From assembly GCA_003221985.1 (NCBI GenBank), contig QHUQ01000008.1, positions 1 to 5,740 of the forward strand: a stretch of DNA of 5,740 nt. The letters are read 5' to 3'. The number at the start of each line of letters is the position of its first letter. The stretch's first letter is position 1. The notes below the pieces were generated by a model. It was not told the DNA's origin. It ran no database searches and worked only from the letters and a program-made list of their open reading frames with translations. The stretch is from Gemmatimonadota bacterium (GTDB lineage Bacteria; Gemmatimonadota; Gemmatimonadetes; Gemmatimonadales; GWC2-71-9). Both the position numbers and the translations under genes were made by a program. Shown here piece by piece: positions 1-5,681 of the stretch.

Positions 1-1381
1 CGCTCATGATCTTCCCGCCGCCCCAATCAGCCTCCCACGACCAGCGGCCGCCATCCCGCAGCGCGCTCACGGGATCGTTTCCCAGCGCCGTGCTCCAATC
101 GCTCTCGAACAGCACTCCGCCTGCGGGCGCCACCGACACGGTGAGCGCGGCGGTGCCGCTCTGGCCCTCGCTCGTGGCGGTGATCGTCGCCGGGCCTGCC
201 GCGATACCCGCGACGAGCCCAGCGCCACTCACCGTCGCCACGGCTAGTGCATTGCTCGACCAGGTGACGGTGCGACCGGTAAGCGTCCGGCCGGTGGCAT
301 CCTGGAGGGTGGCCGCGAACTGCTGGACCGCCCCGACGATAACACCGGCGGTCGCCGGACTTACCGTGACCACCGCCACTGGCGCCGTGGAGCCGGCGTT
401 GGTCGTCCCGCTTGTAAGGTTCGAGAGGGGGCCGAACACCGCGTTCGTGTTCAGATTGCCACGGAAGGCGACGATCCCGAACTGATAGGCGGTCGCGGGC
501 GTCAAGCCCAACACGGTACAGCTCCTGGTCGTACCGATGGCGGTGCCGACGACCGGCGTGACGCACGTACCGCGCGTCACTGGAAGTCCCGTGCTCCACG
601 CGAGCGTGCCCACCGCGTACTTGACGATGTAGCTCGCTGGCTGACCCGTGCCATCGTCTACTTGGAGAAAGGAGAGCGTCACTGAAGTGTCTGTCGCGCC
701 TGCGACCACGAGATCGGTCACCTTCGCAGGGTTCGTCACGACGACGGAAGCGGTCACCGTGAGCGCCGCCGCCCCGTCCTTTCCTTCGCTTGTCGCGGTG
801 ATCGTGCCCGTACCGGCCGCCACGCCCGTCACCACGCCGCTGCCATTGACCGTGACGACCACCGGCGCACTGCTCACCCACGTCACCAGGCGCCCGATCA
901 GCGCGCGGCCGACCGAGTCCTTTGGCGTCGCCGTGAGCGACACCAGCTGCCCCGCCGGCACGCTCGCCGTCGCCGGACTCACCGTGACGGAGGCCACAGG
1001 CACGCTCAGCGGCGCAGGCACCTCCACCAGCGCTGCACCGCTCTTTCCTTCACTCATGGCCGTGATCGTGGACGTTCCGGTCGCCACGCCCGTCACCGTG
1101 CCGTTGATATCCACGGTGGCGACCGTCGGTGCACTGCTCGCCCACGTCACCACCCGCGCGATCAGCGCATTACCAATCGAGTCCCTGGGCGTCGCCGAGA
1201 ACTGCACCGTCTGTCCCACCGGTACGCTCGCCGTCGCCGGTGCGACGGCCACCGACGCGACTGGAGCCAACAGGCCGAGCAGCGCCCGCAGGTCGCACGC
1301 CGCCGCGGCGCAGACGGCGCCGAGCAGCACGACATTCCTGAGCAGAGCCAGGCGGCAAGACAACTTGTGCTTGAACGTCAT
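1..1381 (-). CDS. Secreted Big2/FN3-domain lipoprotein, adhesin-like (3' end outside window)
   Basis: The frame is open from ATG at 1381 to the window edge (460 codons, no stop), so the C-terminus is missing. The start is fixed by an in-frame TGA 18 nt upstream and a purine-rich RBS 6 nt before the ATG. Residues 1-28 form a signal peptide: basic n-region (K4, K6, R10, R15), hydrophobic core VVLLGAVCAAAA, then Cys29 in a lipobox-like AAAC. Ala at -3 is less usual than Leu, so lipidation is probable rather than certain. Domains in order: Big2 at about 42-121, Big2 at 130-210, FN3 at 218-328 (with Cys273 and Cys288 able to form a disulfide), Big2 at 337-416. The Big2 units show the usual VTVSPATASVP, VTWxSS, VATV and GxxTITATSEG pattern. 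From residue 423 (LFESDW) a different domain begins that I cannot name. Such proteins act outside the cell, usually as adhesins or as stalks presenting a catalytic or sugar-binding domain. The riboswitch leader implies cyclic di-GMP control. No enzymatic role is visible. Confidence 0.9.
   Translation of the reverse strand, partial: MTFKHKLSCRLALLRNVVLLGAVCAAAACDLRALLGLLAPVASVAVAPATASVPVGQTVQFSATPRDSIGNALIARVVTWASSAPTVATVDINGTVTGVATGTSTITAMSEGKSGAALVEVPAPLSVPVASVTVSPATASVPAGQLVSLTATPKDSVGRALIGRLVTWVSSAPVVVTVNGSGVVTGVAAGTGTITATSEGKDGAAALTVTASVVVTNPAKVTDLVVAGATDTSVTLSFLQVDDGTGQPASYIVKYAVGTLAWSTGLPVTRGTCVTPVVGTAIGTTRSCTVLGLTPATAYQFGIVAFRGNLNTNAVFGPLSNLTSGTTNAGSTAPVAVVTVSPATAGVIVGAVQQFAATLQDATGRTLTGRTVTWSSNALAVATVSGAGLVAGIAAGPATITATSEGQSGTAALTVSVAPAGGVLFESDWSTALGNDPVSALRDGGRWSWEADWGGGKIMS
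134..1258 (-). repeat. Three Big2 Ig-like domain repeats within the lipoprotein
   Basis: The Big2 units are encoded at 1019-1258, 752-994 and 134-373. An FN3 segment at 398-730 separates the second from the third. Units 1 and 2 are clearly closer to each other, sharing the pattern ATASVPxGQ, SxTATPxDSxGxALI and VTGVAxGTxTITA, and are adjacent, as expected from a tandem duplication. Unit 3 is more diverged. These are protein-level repeats, not mobile DNA. Confidence 0.85.
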
Positions 1382-1387
1382 AAGAAG

Positions 1388-1398
1388 CCTTCTCCCTC
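1388..1398 (-). promoter_or_regulatory. Ribosome binding site of the lipoprotein gene, target of an anti-SD
   Basis: On the minus strand the sequence GAGGGAGAAGG ends 6 nt before the ATG at 1381. Its GGGAGAA core (1390-1396) is exactly complementary to TTCTCCC at 1463-1469 in the same leader, so the site can be masked by leader folding. Confidence 0.75.
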
Positions 1399-1459
1399 AT
1401 TGGAGCTCCGGACCTGTGCTCCCCTGGGAGCGATACAGCACGGAGCCTGGTTGTTGTGC

Positions 1460-1486
1460 GGGGGGAGAACGCATAAGCCCCCCCTC
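1460..1486 (-). promoter_or_regulatory. Putative translational expression platform: G7/C6 hairpin and anti-SD
   Basis: Just downstream of aptamer 2, the minus-strand RNA carries G7 (1484-1478), a loop of about 12 nt, then TTCT followed by C6 (1465-1460). G7 with C6 forms a strong hairpin that would hide the anti-SD TTCTCCC (1469-1463) and leave the RBS free. If G7 is engaged elsewhere, TTCTCCC can pair for 7 bp with GGGAGAA of the RBS and block translation. No T-run follows the hairpin, so control here would be translational. The competing folds are my inference from complementarity. Confidence 0.55.
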
Positions 1487-1601
1487 AAAGAGCTCGGCGA
1501 CCCGACTAGCGTGGCACCTGAACGGCGTGCGGTAGCCTCGTGGCTTTGCGTCCCCGGCTTTCGCCGGGTTTGCCTTTGTCGCGCTCCCCTCGAGGGGGGG
1601 C
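1477..1601 (-). repeat. Perfect 10-nt inverted repeat clamping aptamer 2
   Basis: Plus-strand 1477-1486 (G, C7, TC) is the exact reverse complement of 1592-1601 (GA, G7, C). The arms enclose the riboswitch aptamer at 1497-1582. In the minus-strand RNA the upstream C7 arm could capture the downstream G7 and extend the aptamer's closing stem, in competition with the G7/C6 hairpin. The upstream arm can also fold locally as CCCC-TCGA-GGGG (1597-1586). Confidence 0.6.
1497..1582 (-). promoter_or_regulatory. Cyclic di-GMP-I (GEMM) riboswitch aptamer, copy 2 (gene-proximal)
   Basis: The minus-strand RNA contains the hallmark parts of the GEMM-I aptamer in the right order. GGCAAACC (1574-1567) comes first. 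A hairpin with a GAAA tetraloop follows (CCCGGC-GAAA-like, 1568-1553). Then comes the tetraloop-receptor segment GACGCAAAGCC (1552-1542), followed by ACGAGGCTA and a second arm closing with TAG. GGC (1574-1572) pairs with GCC (1544-1542), and the outer stem GCGAC (1582-1578) pairs with GTCGC (1501-1497). The length of 86 nt is normal for the family. Known aptamers of this family bind c-di-GMP, some variants c-GAMP. The switch sits in the leader of the Big2 lipoprotein gene, about 115 nt before its ATG. Confidence 0.92.
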
Positions 1602-1619
1602 GATCCTGCCGACATCACC

Positions 1620-1675
1620 AAAAAACAAAAACGGCCGCCAGAAAACTCGATGGCATCTCGAGTCGCTGGCGGCCG
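1620..1675 (-). terminator. Intrinsic terminator between the two riboswitch aptamers
   Basis: On the minus strand a 10-bp stem CGGCCGCCAG / CTGGCGGCCG (1675-1666 with 1641-1632) carries an inner 5-bp CTCGA/TCGAG hairpin. It is followed directly by TTTTTGTTTTTT (1631-1620). On the plus strand no T-run follows, so it acts in one direction. It lies 1-2 nt after the closing stem of aptamer 1, as expected for a transcriptional expression platform. Read-through is needed to reach aptamer 2 and the lipoprotein gene unless another promoter exists; the 37 nt between terminator and aptamer 2 show none. Confidence 0.88.
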
Positions 1676-1676
1676 G

Positions 1677-1753
1677 GCTGACATGGCGACCGTTGTCGCC
1701 GAAGTCCCCGTAGCTCTGCGTCACCGCCTTTCGGCGGGTTTGCTCTGAGCAGC
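1677..1753 (-). promoter_or_regulatory. Cyclic di-GMP-I (GEMM)-type riboswitch aptamer, copy 1 (distal, diverged)
   Basis: The minus-strand RNA shows GCAAACC (1743-1737), a stem CCGCC-GAAA-GGCGG (1737-1724) with a GAAA tetraloop, and GACGCAGAGC (1722-1713). Then come TACGGGG and a second hairpin GGCGAC-AACG-GTCGCC (1700-1685). A 4-bp outer stem GCTG/CAGC (1753-1750 with 1680-1677) closes the fold. Compared with copy 2, the inner pair GGC/GCC is replaced by AGC/GCT (1744-1742 with 1714-1712), a compensatory change that supports a real folded RNA. Oddities are CAGA instead of CAAA in the receptor segment and a shorter 3' half. Ligand preference may therefore differ from c-di-GMP. The aptamer leads straight into the intrinsic terminator. 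Confidence 0.8.
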
Positions 1754-2037
1754 GGCTTCAATTTTTTCCGGGGCGCTCCGGGTTTACCGACTGAGCGTGG
1801 GCACGGCCTACAACCGTCGCGACCTCACAACAACTGATGCACGGTAGCAACGGGTGCCCTGTGCGACAATAGGGGGAATCCAGTGGGGCGAAACACCGCA
1901 CTTCAAGGCGTCATGTACACGCATGATCGCCGCACCCGCCGCGTGATGCCCGTCACTCGTCCGGGGTTCGGAGCGCGCGGTTGTTCGGCGCGGCGTTTTC
2001 ACGCTCGGCGGTATGGGGCTTGCTCCTCTAGTTGCAG
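1754..2037. other. Divergent intergenic region, no gene recognised
   Basis: This stretch separates the minus-strand riboswitch leader from the plus-strand carbamoyltransferase operon and must hold promoters for both. I see no well-spaced -35/-10 pair. TATTGT (minus, 1870-1865) and GACAAT (plus, same bases) are -10-like but lack a partner. A 64-codon minus-strand frame (1808-2002) has no RBS and no recognisable sequence. Confidence 0.5.
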
Positions 2038-3882
2038 ATGAGATCGGACGCCCACGTGCCGGCCACCTACATTCTCGTCATCTCCGCTTTTTATCACGAC
2101 AGCGCCGCTTGCCTGCTGCGCGACGTCGTGATCGTCGCAGCGGCGCAGGAGGAGCGCTTCACGCGGAAGAAAGGCGACGCCGGGTTCCCGCAGCACGCCG
2201 CGCAATACTGCCTCAACGCCGCCGGGATCGGCGCTCCTGAGCTGGCATACGTCGGATTTTACGATAAGCCGTTGCTCAAGTTCGAGCGGATCTTGGAGAC
2301 CTACCTGGGCGTCGCCCCCCGCGGGTTCACGCAATTCCGTCTCGCGGGACCCGCATGGATGAAAGAGAAACTCTTCCAGGATCGCGACATCCGCGACGCC
2401 CTGAGCTACGACGGCGAGGTGCTCTATGCCGAGCATCACGAATCGCACGCGGCTAGCGCCTTCTTCCCGTCGCCCTTCGAGGAGGCGGCGATCCTGACCG
2501 TCGATGGCGTCGGAGAGTGGGCCACGGCCTCGTTCGGCACCGGGCGCGGCAATGATCTAGAGCTGCTCAAGGATCTGCGCTGGCCCGACTCCTTGGGCAT
2601 GCTCTACTCGGCGTTTACGTACTTCACCGGCTTCAAGGTGAACTCGGGCGAGTACAAGGTGATGGGACTCGCGCCCTACGGTGAACCCAAGTATGTCGAT
2701 GCGATCTACCGCGAGCTCATCGACCTGCGCGAAGACGGCTCGTTCACACTCAACCAGAAGTACTTCAACTACCTCACCGGCCTCACGATGACGGACGGGG
2801 CCTTCGACAAGCTGCTTGGCGGCCCACCCCGGGTGCCGGAGTCGAGGCTCACCCAGCGCGAGATGGATCTCGCCCGCTCGATCCAGGTCGTGTGCGAAGA
2901 AATCATGATGCGCATGGCGCGGACGGTGCACCGGGAAACCGGCATGGAGAATCTCTGTCTCGCCGGCGGCGTGGCGCTGAACTGCGTCGCCAACGGGCGC
3001 TTGCTGCGCGAAGGTCCGTTCAAGCAAATCTGGATCCAACCTGCTGCCGGCGACGCGGGTGGTGCGCTTGGCGTAGCCCAGCTCATTTGGCATCGCCATT
3101 GCCGGCAACCACGCACCGTCACCAACGGGAACGACGCCATGCGCGGGGCCTATCTCGGACCCGAGTATTCGCCGGACGAGATCCGAGAGTACCTGGACGC
3201 GCAGGGGGCCACCTACGAGCGACTGGAGCGTCACTGCCTCCTCGAGCGCGTGGCCCGGCTGCTCGCCGAAGAGAAGGTGGTCGGCTGGTTCGATGGCCGC
3301 ATGGAGTTCGGACCACGTGCGCTCGGCGCGCGCAGCATCCTCGGCGACCCGCGGAGCCCGCGCATGCAGGCGCAGATGAACCTGAAGATCAAGTTCCGGG
3401 AAGGCTTTCGCCCGTTCGCGCCGAGCGTGCTGCGCGAGCGCGTGCACGACTACTTCGAGTTGGACTGCGAGTCCCCGTACATGCTGCTGGTGGCGCCGGT
3501 GAAGCAGGAGCGCCAGATCCCGATGACCACCGAGCAGCGGGGGCTGTGGGGCATCGACCAGCTCAATGTGCTGCGCTCCGACATTCCGGCCGTGACCCAT
3601 ATCGACTACTCGGCGCGCATCCAGACGGTGAGCCGGGACACCAACCCCAACTATTACGACCTGATCAAGGAGTTCGAGCGCCTGACCGGCTGCGCCGTCC
3701 TCGTCAACACGTCGTTCAACGTGCGGGGCGAGCCGATCGTGTGCACACCGGCGGACGCCTACCAATGCTTCATGCGCACGCACATCGACTACCTCGTGCT
3801 GGGACCGTTTCTCCTCGACAAGAGCCAGCAACCGGCATGGAAGGAGAGCGCGGATTGGCAGCGCGAGTTCCAGCTCGACTGA
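2038..3882 (+). CDS. NodU/CmcH/TobZ-family O-carbamoyltransferase
   Basis: This 614-aa enzyme is normal length for a family that transfers carbamoyl from carbamoyl phosphate to a hydroxyl group through a carbamoyl-adenylate, in the cytoplasm. Conserved blocks (numbered from ATG 2038): ISAFYHDSAACLL (15-27), AQEERFTRKKGDAGFP (36-51), the metal-binding HHESHAASAF (133-142), TVDGVGEW (154-161), VNSGEYKVMGLAPYG (201-215), LAGGVALNC (308-316) and GDAGGALG (338-345) in the Kae1-like N-terminal part. GWFDGRMEFGPRALGARSIL (416-435), GFRPFAPS (456-463) and LVNTSFNVRGEPI (555-567) mark the C-terminal YrdC-like part. All key motifs are intact. Start choice is uncertain. An in-frame TAG at 2029 leaves TTG 2032, ATG 2038 or GTG 2056; none has a good RBS, and GTG 2056 gives the most family-like N-terminus. 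It is the first gene of a four-gene operon. The acceptor cannot be read from sequence. Confidence 0.96.
   Translation: MRSDAHVPATYILVISAFYHDSAACLLRDVVIVAAAQEERFTRKKGDAGFPQHAAQYCLNAAGIGAPELAYVGFYDKPLLKFERILETYLGVAPRGFTQFRLAGPAWMKEKLFQDRDIRDALSYDGEVLYAEHHESHAASAFFPSPFEEAAILTVDGVGEWATASFGTGRGNDLELLKDLRWPDSLGMLYSAFTYFTGFKVNSGEYKVMGLAPYGEPKYVDAIYRELIDLREDGSFTLNQKYFNYLTGLTMTDGAFDKLLGGPPRVPESRLTQREMDLARSIQVVCEEIMMRMARTVHRETGMENLCLAGGVALNCVANGRLLREGPFKQIWIQPAAGDAGGALGVAQLIWHRHCRQPRTVTNGNDAMRGAYLGPEYSPDEIREYLDAQGATYERLERHCLLERVARLLAEEKVVGWFDGRMEFGPRALGARSILGDPRSPRMQAQMNLKIKFREGFRPFAPSVLRERVHDYFELDCESPYMLLVAPVKQERQIPMTTEQRGLWGIDQLNVLRSDIPAVTHIDYSARIQTVSRDTNPNYYDLIKEFERLTGCAVLVNTSFNVRGEPIVCTPADAYQCFMRTHIDYLVLGPFLLDKSQQPAWKESADWQREFQLD
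3841..3846 (+). promoter_or_regulatory. RBS deciding a TTG start for the SxtJ gene
   Basis: AAGGAG lies 8 nt before TTG at 3855, inside the 3' end of the carbamoyltransferase gene. The alternatives ATG 3837 and CTG 3879 lack a comparably placed site. Confidence 0.65.
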
Positions 3883-4262
3883 GCGCGGCGGAAGGCCGCC
3901 GCTTCGGCCTCACGCTTGGTATCGCCTTCGCCGTGCTCGGAGGCGTGGCGTGGTGGCGCGGCCGTGTGCTCGTGGCCGAGGTCGCCCTTGGGGTCGGGCT
4001 CGTCCTGCTCATCGCGGCGCTCGTCGTGCCGGCGCGGCTCGGGCCGATCCACCGGGCCTGGATGGGACTCGCCGCCGCGATGTCCAAGATCACGACGCCG
4101 ATCTTCATGGGCGTCGTCTACTTCGCCGTCGTGACACCCACCGGACTGCTTCGACGACTCGCGGGCAAGAACTCGCTGCTGCGCCCCCGCACGGCCGGGA
4201 GTTTCTGGGTCTCTCGCGCTGCCGACGCCCATCGCCGGACGGGAATGGAACGCCAATTCTAG
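3855..4262 (+). CDS. SxtJ-family small membrane protein
   Basis: The product is 135 aa. The conserved start SAAEGRRFGLT (10-20) leads into three likely membrane segments, at about 19-34, 39-60 and 78-98. A basic tail SLLRPRTAGSFWVSR (107-121) follows, typical of proteins annotated SxtJ, which are found next to O-carbamoyltransferases. The function of SxtJ is unknown; the family is named after a gene of the cyanobacterial saxitoxin cluster. I chose TTG 3855 because of the AAGGAG at 8 nt. This start overlaps the carbamoyltransferase by 28 nt, implying translational coupling. An in-frame ATG at 3837 would add 6 residues (MEGERG). The same frame stays open far upstream, across the carbamoyltransferase, but that part is a shadow of the other gene. 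The protein probably anchors or assists the carbamoyltransferase at the membrane (inference). Confidence 0.87.
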   Translation: MAARVPARLSAAEGRRFGLTLGIAFAVLGGVAWWRGRVLVAEVALGVGLVLLIAALVVPARLGPIHRAWMGLAAAMSKITTPIFMGVVYFAVVTPTGLLRRLAGKNSLLRPRTAGSFWVSRAADAHRRTGMERQF

Positions 4263-4267
4263 GGAGG
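4261..4267 (+). promoter_or_regulatory. RBS of the DUF5989/SxtK-like gene
   Basis: AGGGAGG lies 8 nt before ATG 4276 and overlaps the TAG stop of the SxtJ gene, the strongest RBS in the operon. Confidence 0.8.
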
Positions 4268-4275
4268 GCTGAAAC

Positions 4276-4434
4276 ATGGGCCGGATGACCTTGGCTGGGG
4301 AGTTGTGGGCATTCATGCGCGTGCGCAAGAAGTGGTGGCTGTTGCCAATCGTGCTGGTGATGCTCGTCGTCGGCACGCTCATGGTCTTCGCGCATGGGTC
4401 GGTGCTGGCGCCTTTCATCTACACGATCTTTTGA
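4276..4434 (+). CDS. DUF5989 / SxtK-like single-helix membrane protein, 52 aa
   Basis: This small gene is easy to miss. It begins at ATG 4276, 13 nt after the SxtJ stop, with a strong RBS. Sequence layout: an amphipathic start with GELWAFMRVRKKWW (8-21), one transmembrane helix LLPIVLVMLVVGTLMVF (22-38), and the conserved ending GSVLAPFIYTIF (41-52). The ELWAFxxxRKKWWLLP start and APFIYTxF end are what I know from DUF5989 proteins, which sit beside carbamoyltransferases. SxtK of saxitoxin clusters is a protein of similar size at the same position. No catalytic residues are apparent. Basic residues before the helix suggest N-in orientation with a short outer tail. A structural or coupling role within the carbamoylation system is inferred. 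Confidence 0.88.
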   Translation: MGRMTLAGELWAFMRVRKKWWLLPIVLVMLVVGTLMVFAHGSVLAPFIYTIF

Positions 4435-5663
4435 ACCTGCGGCATTCGAAGCTGTGGCCCCCCATCGTCCTCGGCCTCCTGGTCGTCGCGACGCTGGAGG
4501 GCCTCTCCTTGGCGGTCCTTCACCTCAGCCGCCCGCTGCTGACCGAGGAGATCAGAACCACGCGCGACATCTGGCGGGAGCAGAGCGTCCTGATGCGCCA
4601 GCTCCTGCAAGGGCGCGGGCTGCTCGCCGTGGACTCCGCGCTGGGGTGGCGCTACCGCTCGGATATTGCGACCGCGCGTGATCAGACGAACTCGCGCGGC
4701 TTGCGCAGCGCGCGGGAATACAGCGCCGTGCCCGCGGACTCCGTCGTGCGCGTTGCGGCGTTCGGCGACTCGTTCGTGTACGGGAACGAGGTCGACAACG
4801 CGAGCTGCTGGCCGGTGCTGGCCGAGCACATCTATCCGCGGCTCGAGGTCCTCAACTACGGTGTCGGCGGATACGGGAACGATCAGGCGTACCTGCGCTT
4901 TCTCGCCGATGGCCGAAGCCTCTCCCCGCGCATCGCGATTCTCGGCTTCACGCCGACCGATTTCGGCCGGGTGGTGAACGTCTACCGCCGATTTCTCTCG
5001 AACCGGGAGCTACCCCTCTTCAAACCGCGGTTCGTGCTGCGCGCCGGCGGCCAGCTCGAGCTGGTGCCCAGCCCCGTGCGAGCTCCGGCGGATTACGCCA
5101 GGTATCTCGAGCACCCCGAAGCCGTCACGACGCTGGGGCGCGGCGACGCCTGGTACGAACCGGCGATCTACGAAGACCCGTTGTACGACATCTCGGCAAC
5201 GGTACGCCTGCTCACCGGGCTGTGGATCAAGGTGCGCCGCCGCTACGTCGATGGCGATCGGCTGGTGCGGGACGGCGTTTTCAATCGTGCCTCGACCGCG
5301 TTCGCCCTGCAGACCACACTCTTTCAAAGCTTCGCGGCGAAGGCACGAGCAGCCGGAATTGTCCCGCTTGTCATCATCCTCCCCGACCGCGAGTCTATCG
5401 TCCGCCGTCGGGACGGCCACGCGCCGATCTTTGCGCCGCTGGTTGATGACCTGCGAGCGAAGGGGATTGACTATCTCGACCTCACGGAGGCGTTCCTCGC
5501 GCGCGAGGCCCGCCAGCCCCCGGACGGCTGGTTCATGCCTGGGGGTCACTACTCACCGAGCGCCAACCGACTCATTGCCGAGTGGCTCGGCCCGCGGCTG
5601 TTGGAGCGCGTCCGGCCTCCGGGCGCGACTAGCTCATATCCCAGGACGGCCGGGCGCGGATAA
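4431..5663 (+). CDS. Membrane-anchored SGNH/GDSL-like hydrolase
   Basis: From TTG 4431 the product is 410 aa. This codon overlaps the upstream stop (TTGA), so translation probably restarts after the small gene ends; no RBS is visible. GTG 4305 is unlikely because it would overlap the whole 3' part of the DUF5989 gene. A single N-terminal membrane helix (10-32) precedes a domain that should lie outside the cytoplasm. SGNH signatures: block I VAAFGDSFVYG (108-118) with nucleophile Ser114, Gly-block NYGVGGYGNDQ (142-151), block III position ILGFTPTDFGR (170-180), and block V GGHYSPSANRLIAEWL (371-386) with His373. The usual Asn of block III is missing, and Asp at -3 of the catalytic His is replaced by Pro370, so chemistry may differ. 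Such proteins are esterases, deacetylases or acyltransferases, often on glycans. SxtL, a GDSL lipase-like protein, holds the same place in saxitoxin clusters. Confidence 0.88.
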   Translation: MNLRHSKLWPPIVLGLLVVATLEGLSLAVLHLSRPLLTEEIRTTRDIWREQSVLMRQLLQGRGLLAVDSALGWRYRSDIATARDQTNSRGLRSAREYSAVPADSVVRVAAFGDSFVYGNEVDNASCWPVLAEHIYPRLEVLNYGVGGYGNDQAYLRFLADGRSLSPRIAILGFTPTDFGRVVNVYRRFLSNRELPLFKPRFVLRAGGQLELVPSPVRAPADYARYLEHPEAVTTLGRGDAWYEPAIYEDPLYDISATVRLLTGLWIKVRRRYVDGDRLVRDGVFNRASTAFALQTTLFQSFAAKARAAGIVPLVIILPDRESIVRRRDGHAPIFAPLVDDLRAKGIDYLDLTEAFLAREARQPPDGWFMPGGHYSPSANRLIAEWLGPRLLERVRPPGATSSYPRTAGRG

Positions 5664-5681
5664 CCGTGGGCATGGGGCCGT

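Noticed and set aside
27..881. Minus-strand 284-codon Arg/Gly-rich frame
   Set aside because: It overlaps the Big2/FN3 coding frame out of phase; the Arg-rich composition is typical of a GC-rich shadow frame.
648..1535. Plus-strand 295-codon open frame opposite the lipoprotein
   Set aside because: It is antisense to the Big2 repeats and Thr/Val/Ala-rich because it mirrors them; it has no RBS and runs through the riboswitch region.
1808..2002. 64-codon minus-strand frame in the divergent intergenic region
   Set aside because: No RBS, no recognisable motif, and low-complexity Arg/Thr-rich ends.
2557..3831. Minus-strand 424-codon open frame
   Set aside because: It is antisense to the well-conserved carbamoyltransferase; His/Arg/Val/Glu-rich composition without motifs.
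2892..3854. Upstream extension of the SxtJ frame (456 codons in total)
   Set aside because: Only the part after 3855 resembles a known family; the rest is an out-of-phase reading of the carbamoyltransferase.
2038..5663. Saxitoxin biosynthesis cluster
   Set aside because: Only the carbamoylation and accessory genes match; no polyketide synthase, amidinotransferase, cyclase or sulfotransferase gene is in the window.
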